Assembly (NCBI RefSeq): GCF_018343665.1
Contig: NZ_JAGYPM010000004.1
Span: 646,381 to 710,380, forward strand
Direction: 5' to 3'
Origin: Cytobacillus citreus
GTDB lineage: Bacteria; Bacillota; Bacilli; Bacillales; Cytobacillaceae
Length of the DNA stretch: 64,000 nucleotides
This document shows positions 8,935 to 17,713 of the stretch, piece after piece. Made by a program: the position numbers and the translations under genes. Every line of letters begins with the position of its first letter. Positions within the stretch are counted from its first letter, which is position 1. The notes below the pieces were generated by a model, which was not told the origin of the DNA, did not search any database, and worked only from the letters and a program-made list of their open reading frames with translations.

Positions 8935-10203
8935 TTGTTTATGCGCTGGGGAATAGTTGTATTTTTGTTTTTAGGTATGGTGATAAACTTTGCTGATAAA
9001 ATGGTTGCAGGATATGCAGCGGTCCCGATTATGGAAGAGTTTAATCTAACCTACACGCAATGGGGATTGTTAAGCAGCAGCTTTTTCTGGCTCTTTATGA
9101 TCTCGGGAATTTTCGGATCGGCATTTAGCGACCGGATTGGAACCAGAAATTTGTTGACTATCATGCTGCTTGCCTGGTCGGTCATTCAGTCCGGCGCATT
9201 TCTAGTTACGGGGTTATACGGTCTGATTATCATGAGAGTGGCGTTAGGTGCTTTCGAAGGACCGTATTCTCCCACGTCGAACAATCATGTAAGCAAGTGG
9301 TTTCCGCCGGAACGCCTCAGTTTCGCTATTTCCATCGTCAATGCAGGCGGTGCGGTAGGCAGTATGATTTGTGCTCCTTTGCTCGTTCTCGGTATTCAGG
9401 AATTGGGTTGGCGGCATACGTTTGGCATTTTAGGTGCGATTAGTCTAGCTTGGGTTGTCATGTGGATATGGTTAGGGAAGGATAAGCCGGTTTCGGAGAA
9501 CGCCGGGAAGACGGAAGTAAAAACGATGCCAAAATTGAAATGGTCGGAAACCTACCCTGTATTACTGTCTCGTCCTTTTGTAATGATTTGTCTGATTCTC
9601 TTTTCGACCTATTGGGTTTTGGTGTGGACACAGTCCTTTTTACCTACCTATTTGGTGAAAGTGATCCATTTGACACCGACTGAGATGGGGTATTTTTCAT
9701 CCATCTTAGGGGCTTCGTATGTTGTGTTAACCATATTAATTGCCTGGTATTCCGATCGTTTATTCCAGAAACATAACAGCCTGCGTAAAGCGCGAGTCAT
9801 GGTGGCCGGTATCGGTACCGTTCTGTCAGGTGCCCTGTACTGCTCAATGACCATTATTACCCATCCCATCTATATACTTATCGCTATGATTTTAGCTAAA
9901 GCCATGGTACATGCCGTGTTTATCCTGTGGGTGTCGATTGCGGTGAGCTTGCTGCCTGAAAGGAAAGGGTTAATCCTTGGTGTGGGAACGGGTTGCGCCC
10001 AATTCGCAGGGATTGTTGGACCCGTTGCGACCGGACTCATTGTGCAATTTGCCGGTACGAATGAAGCGCTTGGATTTAACTATTCGATCTTATTTATGAG
10101 CTCGCTATTAGTGGTTACCGGTTTAGTTTTCTCCCTATTCTGTAAGCCGGATGCGTATATAAGAAAGACTGTACATCACAGTGAAGAAGTGTCAGTAGGT
10201 TAA
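8935..10203 (+). CDS. MFS transporter, anion:cation symporter-like
   Basis: Membrane protein of 422 residues with twelve predicted hydrophobic segments. The loop after segment 2 reads SDRIGTRN, an MFS signature, and the N-terminus (FADKMVAGYAAVPIMEEF, then TQWGLLSSSFFW) resembles the ACS family that carries organic acids. TTG at 8935 lies 6 bp after GGAGG; ATG at 8941 is the alternative. It stands alone between the ABC importer and the P450 gene in the same direction. A second uptake or an export route for the compound degraded by the cluster is likely; substrate is unknown. Confidence 0.85.
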   Translation: MFMRWGIVVFLFLGMVINFADKMVAGYAAVPIMEEFNLTYTQWGLLSSSFFWLFMISGIFGSAFSDRIGTRNLLTIMLLAWSVIQSGAFLVTGLYGLIIMRVALGAFEGPYSPTSNNHVSKWFPPERLSFAISIVNAGGAVGSMICAPLLVLGIQELGWRHTFGILGAISLAWVVMWIWLGKDKPVSENAGKTEVKTMPKLKWSETYPVLLSRPFVMICLILFSTYWVLVWTQSFLPTYLVKVIHLTPTEMGYFSSILGASYVVLTILIAWYSDRLFQKHNSLRKARVMVAGIGTVLSGALYCSMTIITHPIYILIAMILAKAMVHAVFILWVSIAVSLLPERKGLILGVGTGCAQFAGIVGPVATGLIVQFAGTNEALGFNYSILFMSSLLVVTGLVFSLFCKPDAYIRKTVHHSEEVSVG

Positions 10204-10431
10204 ACAGGGGCGTGTTAACTTTTTTCTACGATAATTATATACCTTAAATTAAAGGGAAAGACAGCCCGAATAGTGTATGATACCATTTTGAATAGGAAGA
10301 GAAAGCCACATAAGTTGAGGTGAGACCCGAATGCGAACATTAGATTTGGTTACCTAGGGTTCCCCTCTTTGTTACTGCCAATAGCTCGATTTTAAAGTAG
10401 CAAACATGATTTTATTGAAGGAGGAAAATGT

Positions 10432-11700
10432 ATGTATCTTGAGAATAATGCTGTATCCACTGGCAAATGTCCGTTTCATGGCGCGGGAAGCGAATTTAAA
10501 CCCTTCGACCAAACCTATTGGGCAGATCCCTATCCTTTTTGGGAAAATGCTCGACAGAACGAACCCGTGTTTTATCACCCTGAGTTGAACTACTGGGTTG
10601 TAACACGCTATGCAGACATTAAAAAGATTCTGGCTGATCCAGCTACGTTTTCATCGCAGATTCTCAAGGAAGCCCTTGTTTCGTTATCTCCAAAGGCCAC
10701 CCAAATCCTTAGGGAGGGCGAGGTTAACCCGAAAAGTACGGTCACTAATGATGATCCTGAACATAAAAAAATTCGCAGACCTATTAACTTTGCGTTTGTC
10801 CCGAAGCGTGTAAATGAAATGGAATCGAAGGTGCGGACTCTCGTTAATGAATATATTGATCGTTTTATTCATAAGGAAAAAGCCGATTTAGTCGCAGACA
10901 TGTTCTTTGAATTTCCAGCAGAGGTTCTCTTCGAATTCTTAGGTTTTCCAAAAAAGTATTTGTCTGAGATTAAGCAACTCTCCGAGCAGCGTATGATATT
11001 GAAGTTTGGTAACCTCACGGAAGAAGAGCAACAAAACGAAGCCCACGCGGCAGTGGATTTTTGGAGATTATCTAAAAATATGGTAAAAGAGGTCGCAGAT
11101 GCCGAGATTACTCCAGATAACTTCCTGGGAGACTTGCTCCGTTATCGGAATGGGGATGATAACATATTATCCCTGGAAGACATCGCGGGACTCCTGTACG
11201 GCCTCCTGTTTGCCGGCCATGAAACGACGACTAACCTAGCAGGCAACGCCTTCCGTACCTTGCTCACCGAACGGCATGCCTGGGATAAGATTTGTGCTGA
11301 TACGAGCCTCATCCCGAATGCTGTAGAGGAAGTTATGCGCTACAATCCTCCCGTCTTCTACTGGCGGCGGCGTGCACTGAAATCGGTAAATATTGGTGGT
11401 GTAGAGATTCCAGAAGGCGGAAACGTACTGCTGGTGATGGCTTCCTCCGGCCATGATGAAGCCATGTTTGAAGACCCAGAAAAGTTCGATATTCACCGTA
11501 TTAATACGAAGGACCATCTGGGCTTTGGCTTTGGAAAACATTTCTGTCTCGGTGCTCCGCTTGCCCGCCTAGAGGTGCGAGTGATTCTCGAAGAGTTTGC
11601 CAAACGGCTGCCAAACCTCCAGCTTGTTGAGGATGAAATAAAACCTATCGTTGCTAATCTGTTTGCACGTGGACCGAAAGAGCTTTGGGTTAAATGGTAA
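10432..11700 (+). CDS. Cytochrome P450
   Basis: Soluble bacterial P450 of 422 residues, the normal length for class I enzymes. Seen in order: the oxygen-activating I-helix AGHETTTN, the ExxR motif in EEVMRYNPP, and the heme loop FGFGKHFCLGAPLAR with the ligand Cys372. GGAGG at 10420-10424 supports the ATG. No ferredoxin or ferredoxin reductase gene is next to it, so electrons must come from elsewhere, perhaps from the flavin reductases of the cluster or housekeeping ferredoxin. Followed by two short-chain dehydrogenases, it plausibly makes the first hydroxylation of the growth substrate, with the alcohol then oxidised. The substrate cannot be read. Confidence 0.93.
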   Translation: MYLENNAVSTGKCPFHGAGSEFKPFDQTYWADPYPFWENARQNEPVFYHPELNYWVVTRYADIKKILADPATFSSQILKEALVSLSPKATQILREGEVNPKSTVTNDDPEHKKIRRPINFAFVPKRVNEMESKVRTLVNEYIDRFIHKEKADLVADMFFEFPAEVLFEFLGFPKKYLSEIKQLSEQRMILKFGNLTEEEQQNEAHAAVDFWRLSKNMVKEVADAEITPDNFLGDLLRYRNGDDNILSLEDIAGLLYGLLFAGHETTTNLAGNAFRTLLTERHAWDKICADTSLIPNAVEEVMRYNPPVFYWRRRALKSVNIGGVEIPEGGNVLLVMASSGHDEAMFEDPEKFDIHRINTKDHLGFGFGKHFCLGAPLARLEVRVILEEFAKRLPNLQLVEDEIKPIVANLFARGPKELWVKW

Positions 11701-11828
11701 GGTCATAGACAATTACCCTTATTGACAAAAAATATATAGAATTTTCAGATGAGTAGAAATAGTGTAATTGTTCTTTTAATCCAAAATGGTTATACTGGGT
11801 ACGAGTTTATGAGAGGAAGTTAACAAGT

Positions 11829-12569
11829 ATGAATGCAAAAGAAAAGGTAATTGTCATTACAGGGGCAGCCAGCGGGATTGGTCGAGCGACAGCGCGTAAA
11901 TTTGCCAGTGAAGGAGCGAAAGTAGTCGTTGCTGATCTTAACGAAGCTGGTGGAATGGAAACAGTTGATTTGATAAAAAAAGCAGGTGGAGAAGCTGCGT
12001 ATATCAAAACCGACGTGGCAAACGTACAAGATGTGGAAAAAGCAGTCAATTTTGCGGTGGAGATATATGGAAGCATAGACATTATGTTTAATAACGCTGG
12101 AATAGGTGGAAGAGCGCCACTGCTTGAGCATGATCCGGAGATTTATGATCGTGTTGTAAAAGTAAACCAGTATGGTGTCTACTATGGCATTTTAGCAGCA
12201 GCACGCAAAATGAAAGATCTTGGCATCCAAGGAGTAATTGTCAATAACGGTTCTACATTTGGTTTTCTTGCATCTAACAGAGGAATTATTGGTTACCATA
12301 CTTCCAAAGCTGCTGTGAAAATGATGACCCAATGTGCTGCGCTGGAGCTGGCACCATATGGTATTCGTGTTGTCGGGATAGCACCAGGATACGTCGATAC
12401 ACCTATCAGTAAACGGCCCAAAGATAGGGCTACCGGAAAGCACATGCGAAATGAGCTTATCCAACCGGAAGCTATTGCGGATGCTGTTTATCTGCTTTGT
12501 CAGGATGCAGCAAATGTTATTAATGGAAGTACTGTTATGTTGGATGACGGTTACGCCGTATTTAAGTGA
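11829..12569 (+). CDS. Short-chain dehydrogenase/reductase (SDR) 1
   Basis: Classical SDR of 246 residues: cofactor motif TGAASGIG at the N-terminus, NNAG in the middle, catalytic Ser region NNGSTFG, and YHTSK with the Tyr-Lys pair. GAGAGGAAG precedes the ATG. It lies 129 bp after the P450 and 13 bp before a second SDR. The acidic residue after the second strand (VVVADLNEAGG) favours NAD(H). Likely oxidises an alcohol made by the P450, which is inference from position. Confidence 0.9.
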   Translation: MNAKEKVIVITGAASGIGRATARKFASEGAKVVVADLNEAGGMETVDLIKKAGGEAAYIKTDVANVQDVEKAVNFAVEIYGSIDIMFNNAGIGGRAPLLEHDPEIYDRVVKVNQYGVYYGILAAARKMKDLGIQGVIVNNGSTFGFLASNRGIIGYHTSKAAVKMMTQCAALELAPYGIRVVGIAPGYVDTPISKRPKDRATGKHMRNELIQPEAIADAVYLLCQDAANVINGSTVMLDDGYAVFK

Positions 12570-12582
12570 GGAGGAAACTTAG

Positions 12583-13344
12583 GTGGAATTTGCAGATAAG
12601 GTAGTAATCATTACGGGTGCTGCTGGAGGAATCGGTAAGGAGACGGCTCGCCTGTTTGCCAAACAAGAGGCAAAACTAGCATTGGTAGATTTAGATCAAT
12701 CCGCCCTGGAATCCGTTGCGTCGGAACTAGAACTAGAAGATTACTTGGCTATAGGAGCCGATGTTTCAAACGAGAATCAAGTGATGAACTACGTTCAGGC
12801 GACAAAAGAGAAGTACGGCAGGATTGACATATTCTTTAATAATGCTGGTACTGTAGGCAAGTTGGCACGTATGACGGATACCACTGCTGAAGATTTTGAT
12901 AAGGTTGTTAATGTAAATCTAAAGGGTGTTTTTTATGGTTTAAAGCACGTGTTGAAAGTCATGCAAGAACAAAAATCAGGAAGCATCGTGAATACGTCGT
13001 CTGGCCTTGGATTGCATGGGGGTATTGGGCTAGCTGCTTACTCGGCTACTAAGCATGGAATCATCGGACTCACCAAAACAGCCGCCCTGGAGTCGGCAGG
13101 TTTTGGGGTCCGGGTTAACGTCATCTGCCCATCTGCTGTCTATACACCTATGGTGAATATTATCGAAGAGTTTCGTTCGCCGGAAAGCACGGAGAAGGCA
13201 AGGGAGCAATCCGAACAGCGTATTCCCTTGAAACGTTATGCTAGGCCACAAGAAATTGCAGAGCTCGTTTTATTCTTGTCATCGGAAAAAGCCTCTTTTA
13301 TAACAGGATCCGAATATAAGATCGATGGTGGGTTGCGGGCGTAA
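12583..13344 (+). CDS. Short-chain dehydrogenase/reductase (SDR) 2
   Basis: Second classical SDR, 253 residues, starting with GTG at 12583 after a GAGGAGG site that overlaps the end of SDR 1. Motifs: TGAAGGIG, NNAG, NTSSGLG, YSATK. LALVDLDQ after the second strand again favours NAD(H). It is only moderately similar to SDR 1, so it is not a recent copy. Two SDRs in tandem suggest oxidation of two hydroxyl groups, or of stereoisomers, in the same pathway. Confidence 0.9.
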   Translation: MEFADKVVIITGAAGGIGKETARLFAKQEAKLALVDLDQSALESVASELELEDYLAIGADVSNENQVMNYVQATKEKYGRIDIFFNNAGTVGKLARMTDTTAEDFDKVVNVNLKGVFYGLKHVLKVMQEQKSGSIVNTSSGLGLHGGIGLAAYSATKHGIIGLTKTAALESAGFGVRVNVICPSAVYTPMVNIIEEFRSPESTEKAREQSEQRIPLKRYARPQEIAELVLFLSSEKASFITGSEYKIDGGLRA

Positions 13345-13374
13345 ATAACACTATACAATTTAAGGAGATAAGGT

Positions 13375-14151
13375 ATGAATTTTATTAATGTAAACGGAAC
13401 CAAATTGCATTATCGTTTTGACGGTGCGGCGGATCTGCCTGTCTTGGTTCTTTCCCATTCGCTGGGAACCGATCTTTCCATGTGGGATTTGCAGATACCA
13501 GAATTCACACAACATTTTCGGGTCTTGCGCTATGACATGCGTGGGCACGGTGCGTCGGAGGCAACCCCTGGACCTTATACGATAGAGCAGTTGGCAATGG
13601 ATGTAGTGGGCTTGCTGGATGGTTTGGAAATTGAGCGGGCAAATTTTTGCGGCATTTCGATAGGTGGCATGATCGGTATATGGCTGGCCGGACATGTTCC
13701 TGAGCGCCTGACGAAACTCGCCCTTTGTAATACTGTGGCATATAAAGGAGCTCCTGAAACCTTTGACTCGCGCATTGCATCCGTTCTCATGGGCGGGATG
13801 GATGCTGTTGTTAACGGAAGTTTAAAGACCTGCTTTAGTGCGTCCTTTCACGATACGGCACCAAGCGAGGTGGATAAGTTAAGAAGAATGGTATTGGCAA
13901 CGTCACCAGAGGGCTACGCAGCTTGCTGTGCAGCAATCCGGGACATGGATCAAAGGGATACCATTGGGCGTATAACTGTTCCGTCATTAGTGATTGGGGG
14001 CAGTGAAGATTTGTCCATGCCTTCGAGCGTCGTGCAATTACTTGCTGAACAGATTCCTGGTGCCGAATATCTTGAATTGGCGGCCGCTCATTTGTCGAAC
14101 ATTGAGGCTGCCGAACTATTCACAGCCGAAATCGTGAAATTTATGCGATGA
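13375..14151 (+). CDS. Alpha/beta hydrolase, 3-oxoadipate enol-lactonase (PcaD)-like
   Basis: Cytosolic alpha/beta hydrolase of 258 residues. Nucleophile elbow CGISIGGM, acid in GGSEDLSMP, and the His in AAAHLSN form the triad; the N-terminus (GTKLHYRFDG, then LVLSHSLGTDLSMWD) is typical of enol-lactonases such as PcaD. No other protocatechuate genes are present, so a lactone from another ring, for example the product of the flavin monooxygenase at 22336, is the more likely substrate; this is inference. It lies 30 bp after SDR 2. Confidence 0.85.
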   Translation: MNFINVNGTKLHYRFDGAADLPVLVLSHSLGTDLSMWDLQIPEFTQHFRVLRYDMRGHGASEATPGPYTIEQLAMDVVGLLDGLEIERANFCGISIGGMIGIWLAGHVPERLTKLALCNTVAYKGAPETFDSRIASVLMGGMDAVVNGSLKTCFSASFHDTAPSEVDKLRRMVLATSPEGYAACCAAIRDMDQRDTIGRITVPSLVIGGSEDLSMPSSVVQLLAEQIPGAEYLELAAAHLSNIEAAELFTAEIVKFMR

Positions 14152-14223
14152 TTTGATTTCTTTGGAGCTTTTAGAGGGATATCTCTACAAATCTATGAAA
14201 ATGAACGAATTAGGAGGATTACT

Positions 14224-15030
14224 ATGTTTCAAAGTAAATACGTAATGGTGGGGAATATACGAACCCACTATTTAGAGGCTGGTCAAGGAGAACCGTTAAT
14301 GCTGCTGCACAGTGGGGAATATGGAGCAAGTGCGGTAAACAGTTGGGAGTACAATATCGAAGCACTGAGTAAACACTTTCATGTGTATGCTTTAGATATG
14401 GTTGGATTTGGGGGTACGGATAAATTATTCAGTTTTGATGACGCGCAAGGCTTTCGATTTAATCATATTCGGGAATTCATGCGGGTGATGTGCATACAAG
14501 AAGCCTCCTTTATAGGAAATTCAGTAGGGGGAGGTATGATTTTAGCAGCGGCTTCACAAGACCAACCGATCTTGCCGATAAAAAAGCTTATCACGATTAG
14601 TGGGGGAGGCCCAATCAATACCGACGTTTTCGAAATTCTGAATAACTATGATTGCAGTAAGGAGTATATGGGAAAAATCTTAGATCTCCTTTTTTATGAC
14701 GATAAGTGGAAATCTGGAGAGTATTTAGAAAAAAGATACGAAACAAGTCTGATTCCTGGAGTATGGGAATCGGCTACTGCTGCTCGCCTAAAATCGCCTG
14801 CTGCAACGGAAAAGGAGCGCCATATTCCCGATTATGGAAAGATTAAGGTTCCCGTCCTGATTTGTGCAGGAGAAAACGATACATTAAAGTTCCCAGATTA
14901 TGCACAAAAATTACAGAGCAGCATACCACATGCTAAAGTTCGAGTATTTAAAAATAGCTCCCACTGTGCACACATTGAGCAATCAGAGGAATTTAATGAA
15001 ATAGCCCTTGAATTCCTATTAAACAATTAA
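14224..15030 (+). CDS. Alpha/beta hydrolase, MhpC/BphD-like
   Basis: Alpha/beta hydrolase of 268 residues with nucleophile IGNSVGGGM, acid AGENDTLKFPD and His in NSSHCAHIEQ. The pattern resembles C-C bond hydrolases and esterases of aromatic or alicyclic pathways. AGGAGG lies before the ATG. It is the last gene of the P450-SDR-hydrolase run and ends just before a bidirectional terminator shared with the convergent LysR gene. The reaction (ester, lactone or carbon-carbon cleavage) cannot be decided. Confidence 0.85.
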   Translation: MFQSKYVMVGNIRTHYLEAGQGEPLMLLHSGEYGASAVNSWEYNIEALSKHFHVYALDMVGFGGTDKLFSFDDAQGFRFNHIREFMRVMCIQEASFIGNSVGGGMILAAASQDQPILPIKKLITISGGGPINTDVFEILNNYDCSKEYMGKILDLLFYDDKWKSGEYLEKRYETSLIPGVWESATAARLKSPAATEKERHIPDYGKIKVPVLICAGENDTLKFPDYAQKLQSSIPHAKVRVFKNSSHCAHIEQSEEFNEIALEFLLNN

Positions 15031-15066
15031 AAAGAGAGTACATTTCCTTAATTGTTGTAGGCAGCC

Positions 15067-15103
15067 AAAAGATGACTTCAGAATATCCGAAGTCATCTTT
15101 TTC
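15067..15103. terminator. Bidirectional intrinsic terminator between hydrolase and LysR genes
   Basis: A perfect hairpin AAAAGATGACTTC/GAAGTCATCTTTT with a 9-base loop and T-runs on both strands lies between the converging genes ending at 15030 and 15126. Confidence 0.85.
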
Positions 15104-15125
15104 TTGGTCGCATGCCCAGATTTCC

Positions 15126-16046
15126 CTAGAAATCTACCAAAATGGTTGATTTCAGAACTTTGATAAATTCTCTACTAGTCGTTGAGAGATACTGGTCTTT
15201 CAACTTGACCCAGCCAAATACAGACTTCTTTTCCTCTCCGAAGATTTGCAAGGGAATAATTTTACCCGTAAGTACATAGGGGTCGTTTTTTAGTTCCAAA
15301 TCCGTATAAAATCCAATTCCTAATCCTTCGGCTATAATTCGTTTGGAGGCTTCCGTGTTTCCCGTTGTTAAAAGAATGTTGGGTTCACCGTACTTTCTAA
15401 GCAATGCTGTTATTTTATGATACATTTTAAAATCTGGGCTGGGAATAACGATCGGATAGTTAAGTATTTCTTCTGGGGAAACGGAATCGTTACGCGATAA
15501 AGGTGATCGTTGGCCTACACATACGAAAGTCTTAAAGTCGTGCAATTTTTCAAAGGATAATTTCGACGAATGCTCCAAATTATTTTCCTCATAGTTTCCA
15601 TTGGAAATGATTCCAATATCGATTTTTCCATTTAGTACATCGCTCTCAATCTGTAATGAACCTTGTACAGAAAGTTCGATATTTACCAAGGGAAACCTAC
15701 TTGTATACGCGGCCAATGTTTTAGGTAAGACACTCATACATACGCTTGGAATTACAGAAAAAGAAAGTGTCCCGTTTAATTGCTCGGATTCTGCATTGGA
15801 AACTTCTTTTAATTCATCAAATTTGCCTAAAATCTCTTTTGCAATTTTGATAGCTTTTTTTCCATCTTCCGTCGGTTGCGAACCAAATCTTTTGGAACGA
15901 AGAAATAATTTTGTGTTCATCTCTTCTTCTAGACTATCAATAGCTTGACTGATGCCCGGCTGAGAAATGTGAAGCTGCTCTGCTGCTGATGAAATAGATC
16001 CACATTTCGCTATTTCAATTAAGTAGATTAGCTGTTCAATACGCAT
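15126..16046 (-). CDS. LysR-family transcriptional regulator
   Basis: LysR-type regulator of 306 residues: N-terminal winged helix (residues 1-60, with AEQLHISQPGISQAIDSLE as recognition region) and a substrate-binding-like effector domain. It is divergent from the biotin carboxylase gene. The 150-bp space between them carries a 34-bp element repeated at three other promoters of this cluster (4471, 17633, 18901). It is therefore the best candidate for the pathway regulator, probably acting with a CoA or acid intermediate as inducer. The effector is unknown. Confidence 0.92.
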   Translation of the reverse strand: MRIEQLIYLIEIAKCGSISSAAEQLHISQPGISQAIDSLEEEMNTKLFLRSKRFGSQPTEDGKKAIKIAKEILGKFDELKEVSNAESEQLNGTLSFSVIPSVCMSVLPKTLAAYTSRFPLVNIELSVQGSLQIESDVLNGKIDIGIISNGNYEENNLEHSSKLSFEKLHDFKTFVCVGQRSPLSRNDSVSPEEILNYPIVIPSPDFKMYHKITALLRKYGEPNILLTTGNTEASKRIIAEGLGIGFYTDLELKNDPYVLTGKIIPLQIFGEEKKSVFGWVKLKDQYLSTTSREFIKVLKSTILVDF

Positions 16047-16068
16047 ATTATCCCACCTTATAAGTAGT

Positions 16069-16128
16069 ATTTATATTAATATTCAATATTAGTATTTTAC
16101 ATCATTTATCTTTATATGTTAAATAATA
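16069..16128 (+). promoter_or_regulatory. Copy 2 of the shared promoter element, in the LysR/carboxylase divergent region
   Basis: The 34 bases at 16069-16102 are nearly the same as at 17633-17666 (shared tail TATTAGTATTTTACAT). They are followed by TTTATATGTTAAATAAT, the second conserved block. It sits 23 bp upstream of the LysR start and 95 bp upstream of the biotin carboxylase start, where LysR proteins normally bind to repress themselves and activate the opposite gene. Confidence 0.7.
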
Positions 16129-16196
16129 GTTACAATATTTAAAATTTTCATGCGTTTATCCCCGTCCTACCAAACTTAAAAAAGAGGTGTTGTCAA

Positions 16197-17597
16197 ATGA
16201 ATCTAGAAACACAACGGATCGAAAAAGGAGAGCGCAAAACGAGGGGGATTCATCAATTTCATAAGGTAGTAGTGGCGAATAGAGGGGATGTGGCCAGACG
16301 TGTGATCCGTGCCCTCCGCACGCTCGGCATCCGTTCTGTTGCCGTTTACTCTAAGGCCGATGCAGGGGCGCCGTATCTTGCAGAAGCGGATGAGGCGTAT
16401 CTGATTGGAGAAGCACAGGCTCAAGCCAGTTATCTGAACCAGGATGCTCTATTAAAAGTGCTTAAAGATACGGGCGCAGATGGAGTTCACCCCGGTTATG
16501 GGTTTCTGTCTGAGAACACGGAATTTGCTGCACGTGTAGAAAGTGCTGGCGTGCGTTTCATAGGACCGGCACCCCATTGGATTGACGCGATGTCCCACAA
16601 GAGTCAGGCGCGAGAGTTGATGGCCAAATACGGAATGCCTATTGGGCGTGGATCGGGCATTCTTAGTGATGATCAAGAGGAAATCATCGCGCAAGGACGT
16701 CATATTGGATTCCCGGTGTTGGTCAAACCCGCTGGTGGAGGCGGGGGAATTGGCATGCTTCCGGCTCATGACGAGGAAGAATTGCTTAAAGTGGTAGAAA
16801 GAGCCCGTTCCTTGGCGTTTCGGTCGTTTTCAAACAATCAAGTTTACCTAGAAAAGTACATGGTTCTGCCGCGCCATATTGAATTCCAGATTCTTGGCGA
16901 CCAACACGGAGGGGTACAGCACCTGTTTGAAAGAGATTGCTCTGTGCAGCGACGTCACCAGAAAATCATCGAGGAAGCACCCGCACCTGCTGTAGATCGA
17001 AAAGAAATGGATGGGTTGGCGCAACAAATCACCAAAGTGCTGCAAGACATTGGATACGATAATATCGGAACAGTTGAGATGCTGCGGGGAAGTGACGGTT
17101 CCTATAGCTTTCTGGAAATGAATACCCGTCTGCAGGTGGAACATGCTGTTACTGAAGAGATTACGGGAGTGGATCTCGTTGTAGCTCAAATCCGTTCCGC
17201 TGCAGGTGAACGATTATGCGATATAATTCCAACGCCAATCGAGCGCAGTGGCCATGCCATCGAGGTAAGGGTGTATGCGGAAGATCCGAAGAAATTCTTT
17301 CCTTCTCCAGGTAAACTCAACACATTTCGTACGCCCAGCGGAAACGGCATTCGTGTGGAAACGGGATACGCAGAAGGGCTGACCGTAACTCCCTATTACG
17401 ATCCAATGATCGCTAAAGTGATTGCCCATGCGGAAAATCGCGAAAAAACGATCGGAATCTTAATAGATGCACTGAAGGAATTTGAAGTCTCTGGAATAAA
17501 GACGAATATTCCTTTTCTGCTCGATGCGCTTGCCTCAGAACAGTTTAGGGCAGGCCAGGTGCACACAGGTCTTGCCTCAACTATATTGTCTAGTTAA
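16197..17597 (+). CDS. Biotin carboxylase subunit of an acyl-CoA carboxylase
   Basis: ATP-dependent carboxylation of protein-bound biotin. The 466-residue protein has the biotin carboxylase N-domain (VVVANRGDVARRVIRALR), the ATP-grasp glycine loop PAGGGGGIGM, the catalytic segment EMNTRLQVEHAVTEE, and the C-domain. It has no biotin carrier of its own; a 73-residue carrier is encoded at 19022. GAGGTG precedes the ATG. The N-terminus is about 20 residues longer than usual. It works with the carboxyltransferase at 20631, giving a three-piece carboxylase like the B. subtilis Yng enzyme. Confidence 0.92.
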   Translation: MNLETQRIEKGERKTRGIHQFHKVVVANRGDVARRVIRALRTLGIRSVAVYSKADAGAPYLAEADEAYLIGEAQAQASYLNQDALLKVLKDTGADGVHPGYGFLSENTEFAARVESAGVRFIGPAPHWIDAMSHKSQARELMAKYGMPIGRGSGILSDDQEEIIAQGRHIGFPVLVKPAGGGGGIGMLPAHDEEELLKVVERARSLAFRSFSNNQVYLEKYMVLPRHIEFQILGDQHGGVQHLFERDCSVQRRHQKIIEEAPAPAVDRKEMDGLAQQITKVLQDIGYDNIGTVEMLRGSDGSYSFLEMNTRLQVEHAVTEEITGVDLVVAQIRSAAGERLCDIIPTPIERSGHAIEVRVYAEDPKKFFPSPGKLNTFRTPSGNGIRVETGYAEGLTVTPYYDPMIAKVIAHAENREKTIGILIDALKEFEVSGIKTNIPFLLDALASEQFRAGQVHTGLASTILSS

Positions 17598-17632
17598 GGA
17601 AGCAAAAAAAGACCGATGTCGTCATAACTGAT

Positions 17633-17690
17633 ACTTATATTGATATTCTGTATTAGTATTTTACATTAAAACTCTTTATATGATTTTATA
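17633..17690 (+). promoter_or_regulatory. Copy 3 of the shared promoter element, before the MDR reductase
   Basis: 34 bases (17633-17666) match the other three copies, with the second AT-rich block CTTTATATGATTTTATAG after it. The reductase ATG follows 24 bp later, with GGAGG at 17700. It lies in a 116-bp gap after the biotin carboxylase, showing that the reductase probably has its own regulated promoter. Confidence 0.65.
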
Positions 17691-17713
17691 GATTCAAAAG
17701 GAGGTAATCATGA

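Noticed and set aside
13375..14151. Protocatechuate pathway from the PcaD-like hydrolase
   Set aside because: No ring-cleavage dioxygenase, decarboxylase or 3-oxoadipate CoA-transferase is found in the window.
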